Shown: piece after piece, positions 37,649 to 49,096 of the stretch | Position numbering within the stretch: the first letter of the stretch is position 1 | Layout of the letters: each line of letters begins with the position of its first letter | DNA from: Tubiluchus corallicola | Lineage: Eukaryota; Priapulida; Priapulimorpha; Priapulimorphida; Tubiluchidae | Assembly: GCA_030141605.1 (NCBI GenBank) | Contig: JAQGDQ010000042.1 | Span: forward strand, 498,001-558,000 | Direction: 5' to 3' | Length of the DNA: 60,000 nt | The notes under the pieces: model-generated | Told to the model about the DNA's origin: nothing | The model's database searches: none | The model's input: only the letters and a program-made list of their open reading frames with translations | Translations under genes and position numbers: made by a program

Positions 37649-38421
37649 CACATAGACATAGACATAGACATAGAACATTTATTTTCTCCATTTGTTTGAC
37701 ATGACAAGTTTTTTTAAATATTACTTAATTATAGTAGTGGAGCAGGGCAGGGAAGGACCATAGGGTCATCTAGTCTCCTGCCCTGTCTTATAATTAAATT
37801 AGTATATTAAAAGTAAATGGTGAGACTGCGGATAACAAAATCAAATAGGAAAGAAATAATAATATTAAACAGTATAAATGAAAACAAAGTATAAATGAAA
37901 ACAGTATAAGTAAAAACAAAAAATAATAAAGTTAGATGACACCTAAATCTAAACAAAACAATACAATTAATACAAGTAATTATGATTATTACATATATTT
38001 TCACATAGGGGCCTTAATGACAGGGGATTTTGACTGTATGGAGAGATAAAATAAGTATCAAAAAAGTGTAATATAGAAAATTTAAGAGAAAAAGTTAGTA
38101 TAAGAAAGAGCAACAATTACTTAGGAGATGAGAAAAAAACACTTGATAGCTTGCTTATTAGTCTTACAAGTTATGTATTACAGGTATATTCATTTAGTAA
38201 GAATTTTCTGTATTTTTTGGAAGCAGAAAATAAGCTACCTCCAAAGATATCTTTTGGCAACGAGTTCCATAATTTAACTCCTCGTGATTTTAAGCTATTG
38301 AAACCATGTCGGGTAAAAAATCTCTCCACAAAATACTGTTCATTAGAAGTAGCTCTTGTGGAGTAGGAATGTATATCAGAAACATTAGTGAAATATTCAC
38401 TAAAAAGTTCGGGTAATAAAT
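37649..38421 (-). mobile_element. 5'-truncated LINE tail inserted inside another LINE
   Basis: It encodes only the last C-terminal part (DLLPELFSEYF, DIHSYSTRATS, GVKLWNSLP; ORF to 38171), then a 3' UTR of about 500 bases with a GGGCAGG/CCTGCCC stem-loop (37745-37783) and a CTATGT microsatellite tail at 37651-37676. TGTG is present on both sides as a possible short target duplication. Confidence 0.85.
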
Positions 38422-38470
38422 CACACAACTAGGCAAGTCATTTATAAATACCATATATGCGTACGAAAGT

Positions 38471-39184
38471 GTTTACGAACTTTTTCGCGAGCATTTTAGT
38501 GAATTACGGTGCCTGGTGGTCATCAAAGAAGTTTAGAGTTAGAGCTATAATTCGGAAAGATTACATATGTTTAATTTGCTATTATCACGGATAGGTGGAG
38601 ACAGGCGTTATTGCTTTTCAGAGCAGTGTTTGTAAACAGAAACTTGAGGAGCTTCTGGAACAAAAGGCATTTTTCAGAAAACTTGTCATAAACTTACTGA
38701 AGGAAATTTGCGCGTGATCCATTAAATTTTGTCGTTTTGCACATCGTTAAGTCACAAAGCGGACGTGAAAGACATTTGAGGCCATACAATTTCCAAAGGT
38801 AAACTTCAGTTTTTTGTAAGTCATGTTTTTTAGCATACCGAGCATTGGAGCAAAGAAACGTCCGGAATTATGGCTTAATTACTAATTTAGTCTTGTTGTT
38901 TATTCACTATGTTTTAGGTGGAACGTGGACCGTTAAGAGGTTTATTCGAATTTCAAGTTTTGAAGCGCCAACAAAATATTTTTGTCGAAGTGAAATTTAT
39001 TTGATGCTAAAGAAAGGGAAAGACTAAAGCATCTTTGCAAAATATTAACTCTAATTTCATTCATAATGAATATAAATTAAGTATCTACTCCCCTTTTTAT
39101 CGGCTATCTTTTAGTTGTGAGTCGCTGTAAATGACATGAGAGCAATATATCTAGTAGCATTGAATACACTTTTGTATTTTTTAC
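38471..39184. other. unassigned sequence between LINE fragments
   Basis: No supported ORF, terminal repeat or similarity to neighbours was seen. Confidence 0.35.
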
Positions 39185-40300
39185 ATTATTATTAAATATT
39201 ATTATTAATTATTATCATCATCACATTCGGTACAATGTAATGACGTGTCTTGAAGTCTTGAATAATATACTTCTAAAAGTCTTTGACGACATACTAGAAG
39301 TTTGGGGTACACATGGTTAGTATACACGCTGCAACTCGCTAACTGGTGATGGCATTAGATGATATGAGAAGAGGTGAAACAAGCAAAACAAACATGGTAG
39401 GTGTGGGCTAAAGGCAAAGTTAGATTTACAGGCATGTTAGGTGGGATGGCACCTTCATGGTAGAAACAGCAGATGGTGCTGTGCTCGGAAGTGATTTCTC
39501 TGATATCTGGTGGAAGTTTGTTCCACAAACGTATTGCTCTGGGGTAGAAGGAGTATAAATAGATATTGGCGCTTCCTGATGGCTGAACAAATTTGGTGTT
39601 ATCTTTGAGAGATGGGGTGATGTAAGTTGGTAAATTTATACCTATCCTGTTATGCATTATAATATGAAAGGTGTTTAGTATCGTTTGTCGGCGTGTAATT
39701 TCTAGTGTTTCCCACCCGAGTTTGGAGATCATCTTAGATACTTCAGCATTTCTGGTATATTCATTTCGTACAAATCGTGCTGCATTTCGCTGGACTTGCT
39801 CGATGCGCTTGATGTCAGTAATTGCGTATTGGTTCCAGGCTACAATACCATATTCTAGTTTGGGTCTAACCAGGGCTTGATATGCTCTTTCTTTGACTTG
39901 TTGATGACATGGATGTAGTGTCCTGCAAATGACATTAAGTGTCCTGGTTGCATGAGTGACAGTTTCCTGGCAGTGCTCACCCCAACTAAGATTTGTGCTG
40001 ATGGTAATACCCAGGTATGGGTGTGAAGGAACGTGCTCCAGGATTTTGTCTCCTATGCTGTAAGGAAAGTAATATAGGTTTTTCTTTTGAGAAATAGGTA
40101 GGATTTTGCATTTATCAATGTTAAAGTCCATAAGCCAGTTTCCCCCCCCCCCCCCCATAATTGGAGCCGTGAGAGATTTTGTTGTAGAATATGGTGATCT
40201 TGATTACTCCATATAGGTCTGTAGATAATCGAGTCGTCACCGATGTCATTTACAGCGACTGAGCCCAAAATCGTTACACAGCACTGTAACTAGAGAAGCA
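39185..40300 (-). mobile_element. CR1/Jockey-like LINE fragment with a C15 homopolymer frameshift
   Basis: A reverse-transcriptase C-terminal segment is encoded in two frames: DDSIIYRPIWSNQDHH, then after a C15 run (plus strand 40142-40156) NWLMDFNIDKCKILPIS, YLGITISTNLSWGEH, LVRPKLEYGIVAWNQY, QRNAARFVRNEYTR and FYPRAIRLWNKLPPDI. The 3' end at about 39185-39230 is a GATGATGATAATAAT-type tail. The catalytic region upstream of DD is deleted. Confidence 0.85.
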
Positions 40301-41110
40301 AAGGCTGTTAAAATTTCATTAGTTTTGAAACATGTTAAACTAAGATGTTCTCTTTTTCTAAGATTACAAGCAATTCTAAGAAATTTTCTTTGGATAACTC
40401 GTAATATATTTATATTAGTTGTATATGTGTGTCCCCAAAGGACTAGATAATAACTAGATATCCATGCATTTGCTACCCCTTTAAGACCATAATGATATTG
40501 TTTAGCAAGAAGTATTTTATGACTAACAGTATCAAAGGCCTTAGAGATGTCACAATATATCCTACGGCTACTTTATTTTGTTCAATACATTTAGTTATAC
40601 TCTCTACAATGTTTGTCAAAGCCAATTCGGTTAAGCTGTTTTTCCAAAAACCAAACTGCTTATTATTTATTATGTTTTGATGATCCAAGTAAGATAATAT
40701 TTTATTGTAAACAATTTTTTCCAATATTTTTGAATGGTACCAGCGAGATAGGTCTATAATTATTAACGTCCAGAGAATCTTTGGATTTGAAGATAGGGAT
40801 GATAATCGATCGTTTTAACTTAGAACAGTGCCAGTTCTACGTGAATTATTAATTATGTGTGTAAAACGGGTAATAATACTTTCAATTACATCTATAATAA
40901 CTTTGGGGCGCATTATTTCTTTCATAATTCCCCAAGTTTTCTTTAAATTGGCTTTAACAATGTTTAACTTATTTTGATAATAAGTCGATTTAGCATTTTC
41001 AATAATGTTATTTAATTTATTGCAAATTGTTTATAGTCGGTCCCAGATGCGTCTCAGGTTTGTTTGATTAACAAATTATACATTTTATTTTTGCGCTTGA
41101 TACTGGTTAA
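40300..41110 (-). mobile_element. decayed CR1/L2-like LINE with internal deletion
   Basis: Minus-strand reading passes from a linker (KANLKKTWGIMKEIM) through reverse transcriptase (KIVYNKILSYLDHQNIINNK, QFGFWKNSLTELALTNIV) to GVANAWISSY. It then jumps straight to post-RT sequence (GHTYTTNINILRVIQRKFLRIA), so the catalytic FADD region is missing. Frames change several times. Confidence 0.75.
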
Positions 41111-42197
41111 TATGGCTGGAGTTATCTCAAAATCATGTGAGATTCACATGCAAACCATAGAGTTAAAAACACTATCCAGCCTTCCCCCACCCAGCACCTC
41201 CCTCGCTGGTATCTCAAGTACTTCTGTCAGTTAACATGCAAATTGTTTATTCTCTTTAATTGCATTTGGCCTAGAGATCTGGACCATGTTGCTCATTCAT
41301 AAAGCACCAATGTGCTATCAATATAATGAAATGCATGCATTGTGTATCATACAGTACTTATCTATGTTGTGTATTGCTATTGGCAGTGGTGCTACTTCGA
41401 TTAACGGAATGCTACCATATCAGATTAGTATACCCTATGAATTACTGATGTCATATTTTTACAATGTGTAATATTACTGATGCATACAACTTAGTTACTA
41501 TCATGCCTCTCCATTTCAGTGTGTTTATTGTGTAAGCCTTTTGCACTTATATCGATGGACATGCACCAATACCACTTATATTAACCAGCTATTGTCTTTT
41601 GTAGATTTATTCATATGTCAATTATTATTTTTAAATTATATTTCATTAATTTTAATTTCAGTTATCTTGCAATTCAATTGTCATTTAATCTTTTGTCTCA
41701 TAGTATCTATGTAATACCAGTAGAATGGTCAGAATGTATCAGGATGCACTTGTCTTATCTGCTGGATGTGATGTTGTCTCACAGGTGGGTCCGAGGCTTA
41801 AGGGAGGCTGAAATGTAACTGGATGGCATTGCATTTTCTCATAGCAATCCTTAGATTCTGATAACAGTGTTGTTGATCACATCCTGGTAATCAGCCTCGA
41901 ACCATACTGTGAAGCAATACCTCAGTGCGATTCCTGGCACTGACTAGCTCACTTCTCTAAAACAATACTGATTAGTTTTGGGTTGGTGTTCACCATTGTT
42001 ACATGAGATGATATTAGGATCTATGTATGTGCACCTCAGAGCACAAAAACTATACTTTAAATATTATAATAATTATGTTGATTGCTGATTGTTCTTGGAT
42101 TTCAATGAATTTTTTTCACAAAACTGTTAATAGTCTTGTCAGGTAAGATGTTACTGAAGTGTGATTTCTTTTCTTGTTAGTTTAAGATTTATAACTA
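41111..42197. other. intergenic sequence upstream of TMEM263-like gene, no gene recognised
   Basis: Only short unsupported ORFs; no repeat boundaries apart from the Tigger-like element that follows. Confidence 0.4.
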
Positions 42198-42724
42198 CAG
42201 TCAAACCTCGCTATAATGGACTTTAAGGGAGCGCTCAAAAAGTCCATTATAACGAGAGTCCATTATACCGAGTGGTACCATATCTGAAGCCAGACTACCT
42301 TACAATAGATACAATAGGATAATAGAAATCAACAGTAAAATGAAATAATGTTTATAATTGAACGTCAAACGGTTTTATACAAATGCCATATTTGATACAA
42401 GGGAATCTATAATTTTGTTAGATGATTAGTCAGCTACTGTCCAAAAAAATCTGTGATTTTTGCCTGTTTTTTTGTGCCAGCATCACTCGCAATCTTCGTG
42501 GTAATGTCTGTTCTAATGGTAATGTGGATCCATTATACATGGGTCCATTATAGCGGGGGAGAAAATGCACTGGGGAGCAGAAAATAAGTCCATTATAGCG
42601 AAAAGTCCATCATACTGAAGTCCATTATACCGAGGGGATAAAAACAAAGAAAAACGATAGCTGAAAAACGGGAACGGAGAAAACGTCCATTATATCGAGG
42701 GTCCATTATAGCGAGGTTTGACTG
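42198..42724. mobile_element. pogo/Tigger-like miniature element with TA target duplication
   Basis: The ends CAGTCAAACCTCGCTATAAT and ATTATAGCGAGGTTTGACTG are near-perfect inverted repeats, flanked on both sides by TA (42196-42197 and 42725-42726). Inside, the motif GTCCATTATANCGAG recurs in both arms. There is no coding capacity. Confidence 0.92.
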
Positions 42725-42840
42725 TATTTCCAAAATTTAAGTTTTAATTTTCAAGCTTGTCTTTGCTTTTTTTACTATTTAGCTGTACTGAAGCAGAGGA
42801 GCAATTTTATTACATCATTGATGTTATTTGCGGAACAGTG

Positions 42841-44773
42841 ATGACGTCATATTTACAAAAAGTGAAATGTTGGACCTGGCGGGTAAGCCTAGAAGTTGAA
42901 ATAAAACTTGTAATTACTACACTGTTATTTGCTCTTTCTAACAAAATAAGTTATGCAGAAAAATTAAGTATCATGTTAGGTGTTGATGTGTTATTTTATA
43001 TAGTAAAAAGGCTAAAATCGTAAGTATTATTGTTAAATGTAGTGTGTCTATGTAAAGAAGAATATAGTTCTTTGACGTTTTCCTTCTCGGTTGGAAATTG
43101 TTTTTTAGGCTATGAGGCTTTTATCTCTGATTTTACATAACAACAAAAGGGTACTAGTTTGTAGTGCTTCACCTTTTGTGTCATAGATGTCAGCACATGA
43201 TGCATAATATACTGTTATTACCACTGTTTACCATTTGTTAACCTATTACGCTTATCGGATATTGCAAAAACTTGATTATTACGTTTTATTTAAAATGTAA
43301 GGGCTTTTTATTTGTTACTGTACAGCAACAAACATTAGACGATGGAAGTGGTAATACACAAGAATCATTTTCCATTGACCCCAACACAGTCAAAGAGAAT
43401 GATGCTTTGGAGATGACCTCAAATAAGAAGACAGATGAAAGGTTAGGTATGTGAAGCTTAATGTGATTGTCACATATACTGTCTAAAGATACTACAAAAT
43501 TTGCCACATAACTGAGCATTATTTTGCTAACAGCGAGTGACGTCGTGATTATTTTTAAACATAAGTAACAATGTGATTTGTTTTTAGAGCCTGAACCACA
43601 GAGTAGTCTGGCATGGAGATTGTCAAGTGGAGCTGTAAACGTTACAACTGGAGTTGTGTCAGGTGTAGTAAGTCTAGGTAAGTAATAATAGTAATAGATC
43701 AGTTGATTTTTTAAATAACAGTTTGCAGTTTAGAAACCGAATAGTTGTGTTTGCACATTAAATCATACTAGTCGACATTTTTCACTGCGTGAGATTCTGC
43801 TTCTGTGACAGGAGATGCATTAAATTTATTTACTACGTGTATTTACAATTAAAAATGATTATCAAGATAATTAACCATACGGTTTGTACATAAGTATGTT
43901 TGTGCTTGACAGTAACAGGTTCTTTGAAATCTGTGGGTCAAGGTCAACCAATATAGGTGTGATTCATACCACTCACTTCATCATATTAAGACCTTTCATT
44001 TGATATATATAGAACCTACATTTGTATCCATGACCTCTAATATCAGTTTTTTACTATTGTCATTTTAAACCTGTGACATCTAGGTGAAAGATAAACAATG
44101 TTCCCATGGCTCATACCACTCAATTAGTCTGATTGGTGCATTTTGTTTGATATTGTACACACTTGCTGCTGCTTGACAGTGAAAGCATATGTCTCCCTGA
44201 CTCTCAGTTTCGGTTTTTGCCTTTTGAGTATGAGCCATTTGAGAGTAGGAAAATTTTACCTTACAGAAAAAACAAAGATCGAGGGGTCGGGGACACCAGT
44301 ATTTTAGCTGTGAAGTTTCTACATTAGATGAATTCAGACATTTTATTTTGTTTTTCATTTATCAGGTTTTTTCATATTATGCTTATGGTATCAATTGTTA
44401 ATAAACAATTATTGGCCTAATTATCTCATGTTATCATGTTATCTCATATTTACAACATGTTAGAACGTTAAACAAATGTTAATGTTACTGTACTTTTCTC
44501 GTTATTAGAACTAACAAAATTTCCTTATTAGTTAAGTAAGGGGGAGCACAGAATTGTGCACACTGCGTACGTGATTTAATTTCAGTCATTTTCTTTTTTC
44601 AAGTGAATACATTATCACTTTTAAGTCATTTTAGCTTTCTTTTTTCAATTGTCTTTAATTTAGGCGTTGGTGTAGTGAAGGGGAGTGCCGAGAAGGGTCT
44701 ACAAGTTGCTCAAGGCGCTTACAGTTACATGCCAAAGATGCCTGCAGTACGTAAAAAGGACCATACCGATTAG
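42841..44773 (+). CDS. TMEM263: TMEM263-like small membrane protein
   Basis: Exons: 42841-42882 (start uncertain), 43326-43446, 43588-43677 and 44664-44773. Phases are 0, 1 and 1, and the model gives 120 aa (the vertebrate protein is about 116). The conserved part is a glycine- and valine-rich hydrophobic region, SSGAVNVTTGVVSGVVSLG then VGVVKGSAEKGLQVAQG, and the tail KMPAVRKKDHTD, which parallels the KKDKSD ending of TMEM263. The N-terminal acidic region (DDGSGNTQESFSIDP) is not conserved in sequence. The first exon is in frame, but its ATG overlaps a CRE site, so translation may instead begin at the in-frame ATG at 43413. It is a probable membrane protein with one or two hairpin segments; its function is poorly known. 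Confidence 0.6.
42842..42849 (+). promoter_or_regulatory. consensus CRE (TGACGTCA)
   Basis: A perfect 8-base CREB/ATF palindrome at the proposed 5' exon of the TMEM263-like gene, about 115 bases after the Tigger-like element. It overlaps the proposed ATG, which raises the alternative that this exon is promoter or 5' UTR. Confidence 0.5.
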
Positions 44774-44815
44774 AGATCAAATGTGTCACACAAAATTTTC
44801 ATTGAGATGAAAATT

Positions 44816-44821
44816 AATAAA
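44816..44821 (+). promoter_or_regulatory. polyadenylation signal of the TMEM263-like gene
   Basis: AATAAA 43 bases after the stop codon. Confidence 0.55.
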
Positions 44822-45456
44822 ATTGTGACGGTCTCTTTATTATTTACCAGTAATTAATTATATCAAAGTATCTCATGGAAAGTGATCTATTTTTCTTATT
44901 TTTGGCCAATGCAGTTTATCCGACTGCATTAGTATATAGTATATTCTGGTCGTTGGGTTGTGTATATTATTGTGTTTTCATTTACATCTTATTAAGATCT
45001 TTCAAACTGTTGCAGAAGCGTTATAGCCACTTTATTATAGGGAAGAACTGTAGTTTATTGCATGTATAACATAGTATCTTATGAAGTGCCTTCTTTCCAG
45101 TTGTCACAAATTTTGTGCCTAATAATGTATTGAAGTATATAAGAAAATTGTCATAGTTCATATGGCCTGTATTCTTGCATAAGTTGTACTTTATAGTTAA
45201 ATTCTATGAAGTATGTTCTAAAAACACAAACATGTAGAAAGCATTCTTTATACACTTTGGCATTCAAGCCAAGAATCTAGACAGTCAACTGTTGGACCAA
45301 ACTTCTTTTTCTATCAGCCATATTTGTTCATAAGTTTAACATATTGCAGTCATAAATTATATATTTAGACTGCTTGTAGTATTTGAAAATCATTAATTAA
45401 TAATCCTAAAGCCAAACTTGTGTGTAATCAAACCTAATGTAATTTAGAGTGTAAAG
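44822..45456. other. 3' flank of TMEM263-like gene, nothing recognised
   Basis: AT-rich with no supported ORF or repeat. Confidence 0.4.
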
Positions 45457-45961
45457 TAGTGTCGCTCTGGATATCCAATTCGTATCTAAAAATGGTGATA
45501 TTCGCGAGATTTTGCAGGTATTCGTATCCGATAGTTATAAAAATTTAACATCCGCAAATATTTGTTACTCGGTTTTTGTAATCTGCAATTGCAAATGGTT
45601 TCGAATAATTTAACAGCCGCAAATAAATAAACAAATAACTAAAATATTACCAAAAAACTTTGCGATCGTTTTAGCCTATGTTTGCGTTTTTAAGACGAAA
45701 AATTTACGCACATCTTTTTTCGTTTGTGTGCGGTAATACGGTGTATCTTCGGGCTATGTCCTTTAAGATGGTAGACTGAATGAAAACGCTAAAGTTTGCA
45801 AACATTTACTAATTTTTCATTATCCGAAGTGATCCGCATATTCGATCCGAATTTAGCTAACTTATCCAGTTATAATCCGAATCTGGAAGTCAATTTGAGG
45901 AAATATTCGATGATATCCAGTATTCGCTATCTGGCAAAAAAGTGTATCCGGAGCAACACTA
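45457..45961. mobile_element. hAT-like miniature element
   Basis: The left end TAGTGTCGCTCTGGATA and the reverse complement of the right end (TAGTGTTGCTCCGGATA) match at all but two positions. The flanking 8-mers GTGTAAAG and GTGGAACG match at six of eight. Both arms are rich in TATTCG/ATCCGNA motifs. Confidence 0.8.
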
Positions 45962-47139
45962 GTGGAACGTTCAGGTCTCATTAGTTGAATCTCAAATTAC
46001 ATTTATGTAAATGATAAACGATATGCTTCCATGTAGTTGACCAACTTGGCCGTATAAAGATAATTGCATTAAACACAAATTATAGTATTTGCTTGTGCGT
46101 GTAAAGTTGAAATGCTCAACTCTTTTCAAAGCCTTTCTCTTTATTTTGAGGCCAGTTGGTGCTGTTGTCGTTATAATATTGTGATCTCTCTCTAGGTGTG
46201 TCTGCTAGTCGCTAATGTTACTTCTATTTGTTGTGTTGTACATGGTGTTACCGTTTTTCTGGAAAATTTATTTGTTTTCTTTAATTAATTTGTTATAACT
46301 TGGTTCTGGTGGTGAGCATTTGTGCCGTTTTAAATTGTTCAACTTTGAATTTTGTTTGGACTTGATTTATAATTTGAAGAAACTTTTCATCAAAGTTGAG
46401 TTGTTAAATAGTTTTTCACACAATTAACAGAACTGAAATACTTTGCAGATATTATGTGAAGGTTTTCATCAAAGTTGTAGTTATTAAACAGTTTTTGACA
46501 TGGTTAACAGAACTGAAATATATTGCAGACATTGTGTTAACTTCAAGTTATCTGGCTCGCCTGGCAGATTGTAGATTCCTATAATTGAACAAAATGCATT
46601 AATTATTGTTATCTAGATTGTCTGAATATTTGTCTTATGATTGGGCGTATTGTGAAATATTGGGCTAGCTCTAGGCAGTGGAAGCTGCAGAATGATCGGT
46701 AATTTATAAGCAAAGGTACAAGTTATTTTACGGAATTTATGCCAAACATCTGCCGAGGATGTCTAACAAATACTTTAGAGCAAAACGGAAATAGTTTAAC
46801 AAAAAGCGAGGTGAGTTTGATACAAAACAGCATCCTGCCAGATTACTTGGTAATATATTCTCCTTAGTCATGTAACACTACTCATAGAATTGTTTTTACA
46901 GTTATTTGTTACAACAGTTTGCATATGCAAAATTCAAATTGGTGAAGTATTTGTAAAATGTTTTAGTAATTTGCTTGTTATAGAATAACCAAAGTTTACT
47001 CGTTTGTGCAAATTTTTGAGGGTGTGTGAAAGATTATGTTTCCTACGAAAATATATAAATAAAAAATGTGAATACGGGTTTAATTTACACATTACTTTTT
47101 ATCCTTGTACTTTTTTCTGCTAGTAGCTGCAATCTATGT
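45962..47139. other. intergenic, one tandem duplication, no confirmed gene
   Basis: This holds the 79-base duplication at 46384-46541 and a short open segment at 46739-46810 that ends at a good splice donor. No further exons were found for the latter. Confidence 0.35.
46384..46541 (+). repeat. two-copy tandem duplication, period 79
   Basis: The block beginning TTTTCATCAAAGTTG and containing TTAACAGAACTGAAATA occurs twice in a row with scattered mismatches. Confidence 0.85.
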
Positions 47140-47470
47140 AATTCGTTTCTGTCCACCGCCACCGGCCTCGATGCATCATCCCTCAAATTTAGAGTTCTGT
47201 CTGCTAAACGTTTTTTGCAGTATATCTATATACGTCAGTAGCTGACCCATCTCGGCTTTTTTGTCGGTTCGAGAGTTTTGCGTTTGATAAGAAGAGGAGA
47301 CTCTTAAGGTAATCTTAGTGCATGCCCAGCCCAATGCAATCTTCTTGTATTTGTTTACTCCATGGATTCTTCTTGACGACATCATACAGATCTTCATTGG
47401 ATATTCTGTCAGGTCATTCAGTACCCAATATTTTTCTATAGAGACGTCTTTGAAAAGCGTCAATTGCTAG
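47140..47470 (-). mobile_element. decayed RTE-like LINE tail fragment
   Basis: Minus-strand reading gives NEDLYDVVKKNPWSKQIQ followed by frameshifted remains of the GHxLRL region and MGQLLTYIDILQKTF. These parallel NKDLYEKIKEEPWTRKIK and GQMLTYLDFAQKDL in the LINE at 24783. Heavily mutated. Confidence 0.65.
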
Positions 47471-47878
47471 AAGTGCTAGACCTTGATGTGCTTATCCACT
47501 TTCCTGTTACTGTAGTGAGAAGAAAACTGCAATTATTCTGAAAAACTGATAAAAAAATAAACACAAAGAAGTGCCAAATGTGACAGTGACTGCTATTTAT
47601 TAATTACGAATTTATGATTGTATAATGTACAAAAATAGACTTTAAATCTGACTTGCATTCACCAAACGAATTATTAATAAATTTGCTTCTGAATTAAAAT
47701 TAGCCTACATTAAATTTGGATGTTTGACATGGATTAAGATTCTAGAACAACTGTTACATCATCTGAAGTTAGTAATAGTACATACATTACATGTGAAATC
47801 ATAAAGCAACAGAAAATTTGCATTAACAAATTAAATATAATTTTAACAAAATATTCGCTATGACATTTTTATTATTTG

Positions 47879-48404
47879 CAGTGACATAGCTAGAACTTGT
47901 GCTGCCACTTGAGTCCGAGTGAAAGTTTGCCCCACTCCCGCTTAGTCTCCCACTAAAAATCTTTATGTACGAAAATTTCACAATTGTCTGGCAGTTGCGG
48001 AGATATAAATTGAAAAAATAATAAAGTACTACTGAAAGTTTGCTTATGAAAAAATAAATTCACCATACATGCAACATGCTTCGAAAATTACGATTAGCAA
48101 AGGCTTCTTCAAATGCTAACAAAGGAAAGAGCTTGATTATAAAAGTATTTCACATTCAACTGATGATGTATACTGTACAGAGACTAAAAGCAACAACTAA
48201 GTATGTTACAAATATTACAGCGATTAACTAATTATTATCTTCCATCATCGCTTTGTAAACAGCATTTTCACGGAAAATTAAATTGTCACAGGCTTTGCCT
48301 TTCTACTGATTTGACAGAATTAACTTTTTCAAGGCACTTGAACAAACTGCCGCCCTCTAAAGTGACCCCTGAAGTGGACTACTACCCTCTTGGGTACGCC
48401 ACTG
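47879..48404. mobile_element. hAT-like miniature element with perfect 8-bp target duplication
   Basis: The left end CAGTGACATAGCTAG and the right end GGGTACGCCACTG are short imperfect inverted repeats starting with CAGTG. The 8-mer ATTATTTG is identical on both sides (47871-47878 and 48405-48412), which fixes the boundaries. Confidence 0.82.
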
Positions 48405-49096
48405 ATTATTTGGAGTTTTTGCATCATATAGAGCCTTGTCAGATTGTAAAATCGAATTGTGAAAACAAAACCAGTTTAACTCAATAGTGAATATCAGAAT
48501 ACCCCAACACTATCTTCACCAGAGTCTAGATTGACAACTCTACTTTTCATGTAGGATGAGTATTTACAGGATGAGAAAGGATTATGTAAAAATTTTCCAT
48601 AACAACAGATCATTGATCGTTGACTTGTACAATACTGCATGGAAGTTGCTTGAATTACCCGCCTTCAATTTCTAAGATGGCTAAAAAAAGATTCACATAA
48701 GACGAAATGTAGAAAACTTTAATTAAATAACTAATGTATCATCTTTTATATTTGTAAGAATTCTACTATATCTCAAAATAGCAAAGTGCAACAGTATCTG
48801 CACTTTACCTGATAGTTATTAGTTTACTTAAAGTTTAGCAAAAGATCGAGAAATGTTCTCAAAAGTCTGAAGTTCGCAATGTAAAATTTACGTGCAGCAA
48901 TAAATCTAAGTATTGCATTTAATTTAATGACATCATTATTAGCTTGTGGAAAATTAATAAATGACGATCAGCCATTTTTAATTTACCCATCTGTTTGGTG
49001 CTTATTACGTTATATAAAATTCTTAGATTTATAAAAATCTCAGTTATACATTACAGAACATTTTTACAACTTGCAATTTTTAAAAAATTTCTGCAT
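48405..49096. other. 3' flank of NCAPH2, nothing recognised
   Basis: This includes the likely 3' UTR of the minus-strand NCAPH2 gene; no other features are visible. Confidence 0.4.
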
